From NCBI GenBank assembly GCA_904063045.1, contig CAJFCJ010000021.1, forward strand, positions 558,001 to 622,000: a stretch of DNA of 64,000 bases, given 5' to 3'. The notes beneath the pieces are model-generated. The model did not search any database. It saw only the letters and a list, made by a program, of their open reading frames with translations, and had not been told where the DNA came from. The DNA is from Dimorphilus gyrociliatus. Its lineage: Eukaryota > Annelida > Polychaeta > Dinophilidae. This document shows positions 63,301 to 64,000 of this stretch, in pieces; the first letter of the stretch is position 1, and each line of letters starts with the position of its first letter. A program made the position numbers and the translations under genes.

Positions 63301-64000
63301 AAAAATATATGTGAAACAGGTCTTCATTAAATTCATTGAAATAAAAATTCATTATTATTACTAATACATCAATATTACGATATTAACAAAGGGTTCACCT
63401 TTAAATCGTAAAGATCTAAGAGCGACAAATGTTGATTCATCAAGAATGTGCGTTGTTTTAAAAAGTCCTAAATGTACAGTCTGCGAGAGAGAGGATGAAG
63501 AAAAATCTTTGGACGATGACGTTATTATTTGTACACAGCTTATTAAGTCAATGGAATTTCACAATCCAGAGGGTATAGAAAAATGTAAAAATTTAACGAA
63601 TAAGCAAAAATTTCAAAGTAGGGAGAATAATTAAAAAGTCATCTCCACTATGTTTTCCCTATATTTTAAACCAAATCCATAGATATTGCGAAAAAGATAA
63701 TGAAAGAATATTTAATTGAAAGATTAAGGTCCAATAGTTTTGCTGATATAGTATTAAAGAGGGAATTGATAATTCATAAACGAAAATCGTCAAATAGAAG
63801 AACAATTAAGGAAGATAAAGGTACATAGTTGAATTCTATCTTTATCTATGCTGTGTTACTTTGTCCTTTAATATTAGAAATATGGAAAAATGTTGAAGAA
63901 AGTGGTCAAAATATTGAAATTGTCAGCGATTTAGGTAACAATCTATATAAACAATATTAAAAATGTATAGTACCATTTCTTATGTACGGTTATAGATTGT
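60338..64000 (+). CDS. slo: Slo-family potassium channel, diverged (KCNMA1/Slo1-like), 3' end outside window
   Basis: Slo1 (BK) channels are tetrameric K+ channels with seven TM helices and two cytosolic RCK domains. Exons: 60338..60342, 60409..60667, 60762..60811, 60922..61024, 61085..61587, 61655..61765, 61820..62228, 62299..62441, 62521..62726, 62808..62838, 62912..63026, 63092..63319, 63392..63572, 63683..63820, 63878..63934, 63971..edge (about 856 aa visible). Segments are: S0 (TLGVFVILALCYKLLHYVVF), GKTLLGRIL before S1, S3 (FWFDLYTLIDILTVPP), S4 (WIGLRFSRILCFSK), filter STVGYGDV, RCK1 (KHVIIAGS, FMHEDRD, ADALLVVTDY) and RCK2 (NHIVVCLFCDENSPLIGL). Against Slo1, S4 has Cys at the third arginine, S6 lacks the double Gly and the calcium bowl is gone. 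The tiny first exon (ATGAA) and the last exon are the least certain parts. Confidence 0.88.

Noticed and set aside
1-64000. Transposon, CRISPR, tRNA or rRNA genes
   Set aside because: No transposase or reverse transcriptase motifs, terminal repeats, spaced direct repeats or convincing tRNA box pairs were seen by eye. A tRNAscan-SE and repeat-masker run would settle this.

Overview
The window is nuclear DNA of a small invertebrate animal. It is AT-rich, and every protein-coding gene except some single exons is split by GT..AG introns. Most introns are only about 45-120 bp, although one gene (an Eph receptor) has introns of several kb. The gene set includes an Eph receptor tyrosine kinase, a Cys-loop receptor, a Slo-type potassium channel, the axonemal dynein assembly factor DNAAF9 and a Tctex1-type dynein light chain. 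Together these point to a ciliated bilaterian with a compact genome. A small annelid or other lophotrochozoan would fit, but the species cannot be fixed from the sequence alone. Homology calls are made by eye from recalled family sequences. Exon models were built by hand so that phases close, and totals agree with family lengths.

Layout. 1-274 (-): 5' end of MCM5, cut by the window edge. 591-7208 (-): complete 17-exon DNAAF9 (C20orf194/Shulin) gene, 1,124 aa. Nested on the opposite strand inside its 1.9 kb intron is a complete, very divergent Cys-loop receptor (3886-5494, +). 8343-10175 (+): CTP synthase. 10983-15773 (+): three tandem HTATIP2/TIP30-like atypical short-chain dehydrogenase genes, the third diverged. 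15774-20677: gene-free and rich in simple repeats. 20678-39469 (-): complete 8-exon Eph receptor, 997 aa, spread over almost 19 kb. 42264-43937 (-): membrane-anchored trypsin-like protease. 45527-51946 (-): large coiled-coil/disordered protein of unknown family. 53822-58269 (+): complete 24-exon DDX11/CHL1 DNA helicase. 58469-59633 (-): Tctex1-type dynein light chain, convergent with DDX11. 60338-64000 (+): Slo-family potassium channel, open at the 3' edge.

Functional threads. MCM5 and DDX11 act in DNA replication and sister-chromatid cohesion. An E2F-like site sits about 20 bp upstream of the MCM5 start. DNAAF9 and the Tctex1 protein belong to cilium/dynein biology. The two most unusual proteins are ion channels. 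The nested Cys-loop receptor has a rewritten Cys-loop and pore. The Slo channel has lost the main S4 gating arginine, the S6 double glycine and the acidic calcium bowl. No RNA genes, CRISPR arrays or recognisable transposons were found.
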